From CAZACZ01 sp964483695 (GTDB lineage: Bacteria > Deinococcota > Deinococci > Deinococcales > Trueperaceae), in contig CAZACZ010000002.1 in the NCBI GenBank assembly GCA_964483695.1, positions 1 through 64,000 of the forward strand: a stretch of DNA of 64,000 nt, given 5' to 3'. The position numbers and the translations under genes were made by a program. The notes under the pieces are model-generated. The model worked only from the letters and a program-made list of their open reading frames with translations. It searched no databases and was not told the origin of the DNA. This document shows, one piece after another, positions 1-7,856 of this stretch (the first letter of the stretch is position 1; each line of letters begins with the position of its first letter).

Positions 1-1141
1 AGTTCCCGCCGCCCACCACCACCACGTCCTGACCTTGGAGGGCCGCCACCTCGGCCGCGGCCGCGCCGTAGTAGACGCCGGCGCCGGTGAGTGCGTCGGC
101 TCCCGGAACGTCGAGACGGCGGTACGACACCCCCGTGGCGATCAGCAGCGCATGGCAACTCACGGCGGTGCCATCCGCGAACCGCAGGCGCCGGTACGAG
201 CCGTCCACCTCGAGCGACGCCACCTCCTGCGGCACCAGCAGATGCGCGCCGAACCGTTTCGCTTGCGCCACGGCGCGGCGTACCAGTTCCGCCCCCGGCA
301 ACCCGCCCGGGAAGCCCAGGTAGTTCTCGATGCGCGAGCTCTCCCCCGCTTGCCCACCAGGCGCGTCGCGCTCCACCAGCAGCGTCCGCAGTCCCTCGCT
401 GGCGCCGTAGACCGCGGCGCCCAGGCCCGCCGGTCCGGCTCCTACGATGATCATGTCGTAGTACTCCGCCTCGGCTTGCGAGCGCAACCCCACGTGCGCC
501 GCCACCTCCGACGGCGTTGCCTGGCGCAGGACGGTGCCATCTTGGAACAGCACCACCGGAAGGTCCTCGGGGCCGGCGCCAACGACCTCCAGCGCCCGCT
601 TGGCCTCCGGGTGCTCCTCGGCGTCGAGCCAAAGGTAGGGCACCTGGTTGCGCGTCAGGAAGCCCTTGAGCAGATGCGCGGCGGGCGACCAGCGCTCGTC
701 GATCAGCCGCACGCCGTCGAACGCCGGTTTGTAGGCCGCCAGCCAGTCCTCGAGCTTGTCGTCGAGCGCGGGGTAGAGCTTCTCCTCCGGCGGATGCCAC
801 GGTTTGAGCAGGTAGTGATCCACGCCGGCGGTGTTGATGGCTTCGATGGCTGCGTCGGTGTCGGCGTAGGCGGTGAGCAAGACGCGCTTCGCGTCGGGGA
901 AGCGCTCCCCCGCGCGAGTGAGGAACGTCGTCCCGCTCATCTCGGGCATCCGCTGGTCCGCCACGAACATCGCCACGACGTCCTGGCGCCGCTCCAACGC
1001 GGTCACGAGCTCCAGCGCCTCGGCTCCCGAGGGGGCGTCGAGCACGCGGAACCGATCGGCGTACCTACGCCGCAGATCGCGGGCAACCGCTCGCAGCACC
1101 GCCGGATCGTCGTCGACGGCCAAGATCACGGGCTTGCTCAC
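1..1141 (-). CDS. Response regulator fused to thioredoxin-reductase-like FAD oxidoreductase (C-terminus off the left edge)
   Basis: The first 380 residues are visible. Residues 3-125 form a receiver domain with acidic residues D10-D12, the likely phospho-acceptor D62 in VADQRMPEMSG, and a conserved K in LLKPW. A linker with a thioredoxin-like fold may follow. From about residue 230 comes an FAD-binding reductase domain (IIVGAGPAGLGAA) and the start of an NAD(P) site (VVVVGGGN). Where classical thioredoxin reductase has its redox CxxC, this protein reads YYGAAAAE, so it has no dithiol there; the same is typical of this fused family. GTG start chosen because AAGGGG lies about 6 bases upstream. 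The likely role is two-component control of a flavin redox enzyme; its partner kinase is not in the window. Confidence 0.85.
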   Translation of the reverse strand, partial: MSKPVILAVDDDPAVLRAVARDLRRRYADRFRVLDAPSGAEALELVTALERRQDVVAMFVADQRMPEMSGTTFLTRAGERFPDAKRVLLTAYADTDAAIEAINTAGVDHYLLKPWHPPEEKLYPALDDKLEDWLAAYKPAFDGVRLIDERWSPAAHLLKGFLTRNQVPYLWLDAEEHPEAKRALEVVGAGPEDLPVVLFQDGTVLRQATPSEVAAHVGLRSQAEAEYYDMIIVGAGPAGLGAAVYGASEGLRTLLVERDAPGGQAGESSRIENYLGFPGGLPGAELVRRAVAQAKRFGAHLLVPQEVASLEVDGSYRRLRFADGTAVSCHALLIATGVSYRRLDVPGADALTGAGVYYGAAAAEVAALQGQDVVVVGGGN

Positions 1142-1386
1142 GGGACACCCCTTCGCATGCGCCGGATGGCGTCGCGCGTCGGACCCCGTCGTCGGGGCCG
1201 GCCGTGACGCAACGAACGCGCTCGCTCGTGCGAACCATACAGCATCGCCCCCGGACCACGCGACACTAGGGCCAACCTCGCGACGAGCGTAGGAGCGCCA
1301 GCCTGCCGCCCTCCTCGGTGTTCGCACCGCCCTGCTGCGCTTCCTGGCCGTATGCTTGCCGGCAACCTGCTCGCGGAGGTGGCGTG

Positions 1387-2622
1387 ATGACCGAAACGGA
1401 CGTCGTGGTCGTGGGTGCCGGGGCCGCCGGCCTCGGCGCGGCCAAGGTGCTGGCGGCCGAGGGCGTGGAGTGCGTGGTGCTCGAGGCGATGGGGCGCATC
1501 GGCGGCCGCGCCCACACCTCCACGCGCGAGTTCGGTGTGCCGTTCGACATGGGCTGCGCGTGGTTGCACGCCGCCGACCGCAACCCGTTCTACCCGGACG
1601 CTCAGGCAGCGGGGTGGTCGCTTCGGTACCACGACATGGGGCTCGACCACCTGTACTTCGGGTCGCGCAAGGCGACGCAGCAGGAGTTCGACGGGTTGGT
1701 CGGCGCCGAGGCGAGACTGCAGCAAGCCATCGACGCCCACGACGGCCCGGACGACCGCCTCGCCTCGTTGGCCACCGCCTCGCGCGTCGAGGACGCCGTG
1801 TCCACCTACGCCGGCCCGATGGACTTCGGCAAGGACGACGACGAGATCTCGATCGCCGACTTCCGCACCGCCGAGGACCTCGAACCGAACTACCTCACGC
1901 GCGAGGGTTTCGGCGCCTTGGTGGCGCACTGGGGGCGCGACGTGCCGGTCACCCTCTCCTGCCCCGTGCGTCGCGTCCGCTGGGGCGGGGAGGGCGTGCA
2001 GGTGGACACCGACCGAGGCACCGTCCATGCTCGCGCCGTCATCGTCACCGCCTCGACGGGCGTGCTCGCCTTCGACGGCATCCGCTTCACGCCGAACTTG
2101 CCGGAGCGCCATGTCCAGGCGATCTACGACGTGCCGATGGGTCTGCTCACCAAGGTGCCCATCCGCGTGACAGGCACCCGCTTCGGCATCGAACCGTTCC
2201 AGGACCTGCTGATGGTCGGTCACGCGCGCCATGACCTCTACCTGCTGTTCTTCCCGTTCGAGCTCGACCTGGTGGTCGGCTTCGTGGGCGGCGACTTCGC
2301 CTGGGAACTGGAGGCAGCCGGCCCCGCCGCCGCCGTCGACTTCGTGGGAGGGCGGATCGAGGACCTCTTCGGCAGCGACGCGCGGCGCCACCTGGGGTAC
2401 GGCACCATGACCAACTGGGCGGCCGAGCCGTTCGTGCGCGGGGCGTACGCCGTCGCGGCGCCGGGCGCGGCCGCGGCGCGGCGCGTGCTGATGGAGCCGG
2501 TGGCCGAACGCATCTGGTTCGCCGGCGAGGCGCTGGCGGGCGGGTTGATGCAGACCGCCGGCGGCGCGCGGCTGTCGGGCGAGGCGGTGGCGCGGGACGT
2601 GGCGCGGCGCGTCCGGGGGTGA
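1387..2622 (+). CDS. Flavin monoamine oxidase family FAD oxidoreductase
   Basis: A 411-residue protein with an N-terminal dinucleotide-binding motif (VVVVGAGAAGLGAA) followed by the E/RIGGRAHT region typical of amine oxidases, and the C-terminal FAD motif WFAGEALAGG. These proteins oxidise amines with O2, giving aldehyde, ammonia and peroxide; the substrate cannot be read from sequence. The ATG is preceded by GGAGGTGGC. A TATGCT box lies about 35 bases before the start. It overlaps the downstream aminotransferase by 4 bases (GTGA), so the two are probably translated together and may act on related amino compounds (inference). Confidence 0.85.
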   Translation: MTETDVVVVGAGAAGLGAAKVLAAEGVECVVLEAMGRIGGRAHTSTREFGVPFDMGCAWLHAADRNPFYPDAQAAGWSLRYHDMGLDHLYFGSRKATQQEFDGLVGAEARLQQAIDAHDGPDDRLASLATASRVEDAVSTYAGPMDFGKDDDEISIADFRTAEDLEPNYLTREGFGALVAHWGRDVPVTLSCPVRRVRWGGEGVQVDTDRGTVHARAVIVTASTGVLAFDGIRFTPNLPERHVQAIYDVPMGLLTKVPIRVTGTRFGIEPFQDLLMVGHARHDLYLLFFPFELDLVVGFVGGDFAWELEAAGPAAAVDFVGGRIEDLFGSDARRHLGYGTMTNWAAEPFVRGAYAVAAPGAAAARRVLMEPVAERIWFAGEALAGGLMQTAGGARLSGEAVARDVARRVRG

Positions 2623-3782
2623 GGACCACGCACCCCAGCGGCACCCGCCTCGGCGTCCACCTGTGGCACCTCGACACGAACGTCGCACACCTCAACCACG
2701 GCTCCTACGGCGCGGTGCCCATCCCGGTGCTGGACGCGCAGGTCCGCATCGCACGCGCCATCGAGCGCAGCCCGGAGCGCTTCTACCGCGCCGAGTTGGC
2801 GCCCGCGCTCGACGAGGTGCGCGCCGTGGTGGCGCGCTTCCTCGGCGTCGACCCAGATGGCCTGGCGCTCGTGCAGAACGCCACCGAAGCGGTGCAGGTG
2901 GTGCTCGACGCCGTCGCGCCGAGCGTCGGCAGCGAGGTCGTCTGCACCGACCACGCCTACCCCTGGGTGCGCGCCGCCATCGACCGCGCCTGCCAGGCGC
3001 ACGGCGCGCTGGTGCGCTGCGTGCCGCTGCCGCTCGCCGCCGACGGGGGCGTGCACGCGGACGCCTTGGTTGCCGCCATCCGCGCCGCCGTCACGGAGCG
3101 CACCGCGTTGGTGGTCCTCGACCAGATCACGTCCTCGTCGGCGCTCCTGCTACCCGTCGAGCGCGTCGTCGCGGCCCTCGGCGACCGGGTGCCGGTGATG
3201 ATCGACGCCGCGCACGCGCCCGGCCTGATCGACCGGCCCGTGCCCGACGGCGCCGCGTTCTGGCTCGGCAACCTGCACAAGTGGGCGTTCTCGGCGCGCA
3301 CGGCGGCAGCGCTGGTGGTGGCGCCCGGGTTCCGCGCGCAGGTGCGCCCGCTGGTGGCGAGCGCGCGGGCGTCCGCCGGGTACCCCCACGCCTTCGACTA
3401 CCTGGGAACGCAGGACGCGAGCGCCTTCCTAGCGCTGCCGGAGGCGCTGGCGTTCCCGGAGACGCACCTGGGCGTCGGCTTCGCTGAGCTGCGCGAGCGC
3501 AACCACGAGGTCCTGGTGGCCGGCCTGGAGCGTCTGGCCCCCTACCTCCACGCCACCGCCGCTCGCGACGACGGCCTTCCCATGCGCACCGTCGCGCTCG
3601 ACACCGAGGGCGGTGCGGACGAGGCGGCGCGATGGAGCACCCGGCTGCGAGACGACGGCGTCGAAGCCGCGATCGTGTCGATCGGCGGGTGCCTGCACGT
3701 GCGCGTCTCGGTGCAGGCCTACGTGGCCGTCGAGGACTTCGACCGGTTGGGTGCCGCGCTGAGCCGCCTGTCCCCGAGCTGA
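2619..3782 (+). CDS. Class V aminotransferase (isopenicillin-N epimerase-like)
   Basis: A 387-residue PLP enzyme of fold type I. It opens with NHGSYGAVP, typical of the isopenicillin-N-epimerase/cysteine-desulfurase-like branch, has the PLP-binding aspartate region DAAHAPG, and the PLP lysine in NLHKWAFSAR. The GTG start overlaps the stop of the amine oxidase (GTGA). No catalytic Cys-loop of a true cysteine desulfurase was seen, so transamination, lyase or epimerase activity is more likely. Substrate unknown. Confidence 0.85.
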   Translation: MRTTHPSGTRLGVHLWHLDTNVAHLNHGSYGAVPIPVLDAQVRIARAIERSPERFYRAELAPALDEVRAVVARFLGVDPDGLALVQNATEAVQVVLDAVAPSVGSEVVCTDHAYPWVRAAIDRACQAHGALVRCVPLPLAADGGVHADALVAAIRAAVTERTALVVLDQITSSSALLLPVERVVAALGDRVPVMIDAAHAPGLIDRPVPDGAAFWLGNLHKWAFSARTAAALVVAPGFRAQVRPLVASARASAGYPHAFDYLGTQDASAFLALPEALAFPETHLGVGFAELRERNHEVLVAGLERLAPYLHATAARDDGLPMRTVALDTEGGADEAARWSTRLRDDGVEAAIVSIGGCLHVRVSVQAYVAVEDFDRLGAALSRLSPS

Positions 3783-3870
3783 CATCACGCGGCGGTCACG
3801 CGGCGCTCACGGTGCCTCTCCTATCTTCGCGCCGGTACGGCATACGCCGACCGATGGAAGGGAGACGCAC

Positions 3871-4305
3871 ATGATGAGCACGGTTGCAGGCCGCATGGGA
3901 GTTCGCATCGTATCGGCCCTCGTCCTCACCCTCGTCGCCTTCACGACGGCGCAGGAGTTGGTGATGGTCGCCGACGGCGGCACTCCGATCCTGGCGACGT
4001 TCCTGGATGGGGACAAGAAGGTCCTTCTTGCCGACGTCGCGATCGACGGCGGGACGATCGGTCATCGCTATGGTGATGACATCGAAGAGGTCGTGTACAC
4101 GACCCTGACCGTCGGCGGCGTCTCACTCCGGTTCAACACCGCCGGAAACGGAAGCAAGAACTCGATCACCATCAGCCTGCGCACCGGTGACGTGACCCTG
4201 GCAGACGTCGTGCGCTTGTTGGAGCAGGCCGCGGACGAAGGTCGCGCGCTGCACGTCGAGCACGACGACAAGGGCTACGTGACGCACCTCGCGCTGGCCC
4301 GCTAG
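3871..4305 (+). CDS. Small secreted hypothetical protein
   Basis: 144 residues with an N-terminal hydrophobic segment (about residues 10-27, ending AFTTAQE), read as a Sec signal peptide, then a soluble domain of about 115 residues with mixed beta and helical character. No family was recognised. AAGGGAG precedes the ATG by about 8 bases, and a TATCTT box lies roughly 40 bases upstream, so it probably has its own promoter. It is not obviously linked to its neighbours. Confidence 0.7.
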   Translation: MMSTVAGRMGVRIVSALVLTLVAFTTAQELVMVADGGTPILATFLDGDKKVLLADVAIDGGTIGHRYGDDIEEVVYTTLTVGGVSLRFNTAGNGSKNSITISLRTGDVTLADVVRLLEQAADEGRALHVEHDDKGYVTHLALAR

Positions 4306-4381
4306 GACGGTCGTCGACCGCCGTTCGCCGCCAAGCTGGCGGAACCGAGGCGCCGGGAACCCACCCGGCGCCCGTTCCCGT

Positions 4382-4809
4382 GCCGCGCTCGCGGCCGCCA
4401 CCAACTTTCCTCCGAACGCCGACCTCGAGCACGCCTTCGCGCAGCGCGCGAGGCGCTCGACGCGGTGGACCCGAACATCGTGCTCGTTGGCCGATGCGAG
4501 ATCCTGTTGACGGACCAGCAGGCCATCGACGTCGCCGTGGCGCGATTGAGCGCCTACGCCACCGCCGGCGCCGACTGCCTGTACGCCCCGGGCGCTTCGG
4601 ACCCGGCGCACATCGCGGCGATCGTCGAGGCCGTGGCTCCGAAGCCCGTCAACGTCTTGCTGTGGGGCGAGACGATGCACCCGAGGCAGTTGGCGGCCCT
4701 GGGAGTTCGCCGCATGAGCGTGGGCGGGAAGCTGGCCAAGGCGGCTTGGCAGGCGTTCGACGCGGCTGCCGCGGCCCTGATCGGACGCTGGGACCGAGCA
4801 AGCAGCTAG
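4382..4809 (+). pseudogene. Decayed isocitrate lyase/PEP-mutase-family gene
   Basis: Two pieces of one family are visible in different frames. From 4382 the reading ALAAATNFPPNADLEHAF resembles the PEP-mutase-family segment that normally reads AAATDLPVNADLE. From about 4432 another frame gives RAAREALDAVDPNIVLVG and, near 4585, GADCLYAPG, with VRRMSVGG near the end, which is the C-terminal third of the same family. The N-terminal third (about 70 residues), the central catalytic segment and a common frame are missing, consistent with a start-side deletion plus an internal deletion or frameshift. The final stop overlaps the convergent stop of the cyclase-like gene. A 114-residue open frame from 4465 survives but lacks the active-site half of the barrel. 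Confidence 0.7.
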
Positions 4810-7800
4810 GAGAGCCCGCCGAGCCCGCCGCCGGCTCCCCCGTCGCCGTCTTCCCAGGCCTCCGCCCAGGCCTTCTCGAACGCGGCCGCGCCCATCCGCT
4901 CGCGTACCGACTCCAGCATCTCGGCATGACGGCGGGCGGCATGGTGCCGCCTCACGGCCCCGATCCGCTGCCGCAGTGCCGCGGCACGCGATGCCGCACG
5001 CACCGCCGCATCCAGATCGTCCCTCCGGTACGCCAGCCCGGCATCGACCTCCAGCGTCTCCGCCGCGAGCAGCTGCGCTCCGATCTCCTCGGCGATCGCG
5101 CGCCCTTCCTCGGCCAAGGCCGACGCCGCCGCGACGTCCCCTTCGGCCAACGCGACCGTCGCCACCGTCGGCAGCACCGGCGTGAACGCACCCAACCCGC
5201 CGATGTCGCGCGAGATGGCCAGGCTCTCGCGCGCCGCACGCACTGCCTCGTCGATGGCGCCTACCGCGAGCTCGACCTCGGCGATGTCGGCCAAGGTGCG
5301 CGCCAAGGCGTCGAGGTTGCCCGATTCGAACCATTGCGTGCGGGCATCGGCCAAGTAGCGGCGGGCGCCGTCGGCGTCGCCGAGGCCGAGCCGGATCCGC
5401 CCCCGGATCTGCGTTGCCCAGGCTCTGATCTGCCGGTCGCCGAGCTCGCGCAGTACCGCGTCCCCTTCCTCTACGTGCGCCCAGGCGGCGTCGTAGCGCC
5501 CTTGATGCTCCTCGATGAACGCCATGGACACCCTGGTGTACGCCTCACCGCGCCGGTCGCCGGAGCGTCGCCGGAGTTCCGACGCTTGCGTCACCAAGGC
5601 GTGGGCCTCGGCGAGGTCGCCCCGGGCCAACGCCACGAACCCCAGGTTGTAGCGCGCCACCGACTCCCCGCGGACGTCGCCCAGGGTACGCGCGAGCGCC
5701 ACCGCCTCGGTGGCCAACGCCTCGGCGCGCCGCACGTCGCCGTCCAAGAGCGACGCCCAGGAGAGGCTGTTGAGCGAGGTAGCGAGCCCACGCTGGTCGC
5801 CGAGCTCGCGCCAGATCTCCAGCGCCTCCTCCAGGTAGCGCTTGGCGCGCGGGAAGTCGGCGCGCTCGGCGAAGATCGTGCCGGCCCCATGCAACGCCCT
5901 TGCGCGCACGGCCCCGCGCTCCTGCGCCCCGGGCAGAGCGAGGAGCGCCTCCAGACGGTCGCCTCCGGTCCGCAGGAGTCCACGCGCCACCCAGAAGCGC
6001 CATAGCGCGGCTCCCAGGCGAAGCGCCTGGGCGTGCGCGTCCCGCGCCTGCAGCCAGTCCAGCGCGGCATGGAGGTTGCCGCGCTCGCGCTCGAGGCGCT
6101 GGATCCAGTGACCCTGGTGCGAGCCGGTGAGGTGCGGCGCCGCCTCCTCGGCCAGCGTCAGGAAGTGCGCGGCGTGCGCGTCCCGGACCTCTTGGGCTTC
6201 CTGCGATTCGTCGAGGAGCTCGGCGGCGTACTCCTGGATGGTCGCCAGCATCGTGAACCGCGGTTCGTCCGCCACGTCGTCGAGCGTCCGCAGCAGGCTG
6301 TTGTCGAGCAGTGTGGCCACCGCATCCTCGGTGTCGAGCGTCGCGCCGTCTGGGGCGTTGCCCACGTCGCCCACGGCGGCCGCGGCGTCCAGCGCGAAGC
6401 CCCCCGAGAAGCACGCCAGCCGCCGGAAGGTCGCGCGTTCGCGGACGCCGAGCAGGTCGTGACTCCAGGCGATGGCCTGGCGCAGCGTCTGCTGCCGGGC
6501 GGGGCGGTCGATGGCGCCTCCCTTGAGCAACTCCAGCCGCCGACCGAGCCTGGCGACCATCGCTTGCGGCGAGAAGAGCTTGACGCGCGCGGCCGCCAGC
6601 TCGATCGCCAGGGGGAGCCCATCGAGGTCCCGGCAGATGCGCCCCACGGCCGACGCGTTCTGCTCGGTGAGCGCGAAGTCGGGTCGGACGGCGCGAGCGC
6701 GCTCGACGAACAACGCGACGGCCGGGAACGACGCCAGGCGCTCGACGGGTTCTTCGCCGGCGGCCTCGGGCGCGGCGAGCGGCCCCACCGGCACCTCGCG
6801 CTCTAGGCTCAAGTGCAGCACGACACGGCTCGTGGCCACGACCTTCAGGCCCGCGCACGCGAGCAGCAACCGCGCGACCACGTCGGCGCCGGTAGCAACC
6901 TGCTCCACGTTGTCGAGCACGATCAGCGTCCGCCTGGGTTGCAGGTACCACTCGACCACCTCGACCGCAGGACGCGACCCGCGATCGGCAAGGGACAGCG
7001 CCTCCGCGATGCGGTCGGCGATGCCAGAAGGGTCGACGAGCGACGCCAGCGGCACGAAGAACGCACCGTTCGGGAAGGCGGTGGCGACGCGCTTCGCGAC
7101 TTCGATGGCGAGGCGCGTCTTCCCCACCCCGCCGGGGCCGGTGAGGGTGACCAGCCGCACCCCATCGCTGGCGAGAAGCCCGGCCAGCGCCCCCACGTCG
7201 GCGTCGCGGCCGATGATCGGCCCGGGGTCGGCGGGCAGGTTGCCGGGATGGACGTCGAGCGACTTCAGCGCGGGGAACGCGTTGGCGACGCCCGCGATCT
7301 CCACCTGCCAGATGCGCTCCGGGCGCTCGAGGTCCTTCAAGGCATGGACGCCCAAGTCGCGAAGCGACAAGCCGTCGGCCAGGTCGCGCTCGACGAGCCG
7401 AGCGGTGACGTCCGAGACGAGCACCTGGCCGCCGTGCCCCGCCGCGGCGATGCGCGCCGCGCGGAAGACGTCGAGGCCGGCGTAGACCTCGTCCGCCACG
7501 GGCGATTCGCCCGAGTGCATGCCCATGCGAACGCGCACCGCCGCGCCCTCGGGCCAGGCGTGCCCCGCCAGCGCCCGCTGCGCCTCCGCGGCCGCGAGGA
7601 CGGCGGCGCGCGCGCTGGCGAACACCACCAACGACCCGTCCCCGGCGTTCCCACGCTCCACACCGCCGTGCCTCGCGGCGGCGTCGAGCAGCAGCCGTCG
7701 CTGGTCCACCAGCACCCGCGAGAAGCGCTCGCCCAAGGCCTGCAGGAGCCGCGTCGAGCCCTCGATGTCGGTGAACAGGTACGTCTCCGTGCGCTCCGGA

Positions 7801-7856
7801 GGACGCACCGCGGCGTCGCCGCGGTGCTCAAGGTCCGCCGGGCGGCTGGGATCCAT
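4806..7856 (-). CDS. Adenylate-cyclase-like/NB-ATPase/TPR signalling protein
   Basis: A 1016-residue protein. Residues 24-185 are a class III nucleotide cyclase homology domain with metal-type aspartates in FTDIEGST (D30) and GDGSLVVF (D73). The usual transition-state Asn is absent: the motif reads GLDVFRAARI, keeping only the Arg. Residues about 215-520 form an AP/NB-type ATPase with Walker A GPGGVGKTRLA, and the rest is TPR-like helical repeats. No HTH is seen, so it is a signalling or scaffold protein rather than a DNA binder. The ATG (ATGGATCCC) lies inside the last 29 bases of the upstream metalloprotease gene, suggesting coupling. Whether it makes cAMP is doubtful. Confidence 0.8.
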   Translation of the reverse strand: MDPSRPADLEHRGDAAVRPPERTETYLFTDIEGSTRLLQALGERFSRVLVDQRRLLLDAAARHGGVERGNAGDGSLVVFASARAAVLAAAEAQRALAGHAWPEGAAVRVRMGMHSGESPVADEVYAGLDVFRAARIAAAGHGGQVLVSDVTARLVERDLADGLSLRDLGVHALKDLERPERIWQVEIAGVANAFPALKSLDVHPGNLPADPGPIIGRDADVGALAGLLASDGVRLVTLTGPGGVGKTRLAIEVAKRVATAFPNGAFFVPLASLVDPSGIADRIAEALSLADRGSRPAVEVVEWYLQPRRTLIVLDNVEQVATGADVVARLLLACAGLKVVATSRVVLHLSLEREVPVGPLAAPEAAGEEPVERLASFPAVALFVERARAVRPDFALTEQNASAVGRICRDLDGLPLAIELAAARVKLFSPQAMVARLGRRLELLKGGAIDRPARQQTLRQAIAWSHDLLGVRERATFRRLACFSGGFALDAAAAVGDVGNAPDGATLDTEDAVATLLDNSLLRTLDDVADEPRFTMLATIQEYAAELLDESQEAQEVRDAHAAHFLTLAEEAAPHLTGSHQGHWIQRLERERGNLHAALDWLQARDAHAQALRLGAALWRFWVARGLLRTGGDRLEALLALPGAQERGAVRARALHGAGTIFAERADFPRAKRYLEEALEIWRELGDQRGLATSLNSLSWASLLDGDVRRAEALATEAVALARTLGDVRGESVARYNLGFVALARGDLAEAHALVTQASELRRRSGDRRGEAYTRVSMAFIEEHQGRYDAAWAHVEEGDAVLRELGDRQIRAWATQIRGRIRLGLGDADGARRYLADARTQWFESGNLDALARTLADIAEVELAVGAIDEAVRAARESLAISRDIGGLGAFTPVLPTVATVALAEGDVAAASALAEEGRAIAEEIGAQLLAAETLEVDAGLAYRRDDLDAAVRAASRAAALRQRIGAVRRHHAARRHAEMLESVRERMGAAAFEKAWAEAWEDGDGGAGGGLGGLS

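Noticed and set aside
35..1207. Long plus-strand open frame
   Set aside because: Antisense to the response-regulator fusion; its product is compositionally biased and has no domain.
1138..2688. 516-residue minus-strand open frame
   Set aside because: Opposite strand to the amine oxidase; high GC keeps stop codons rare.
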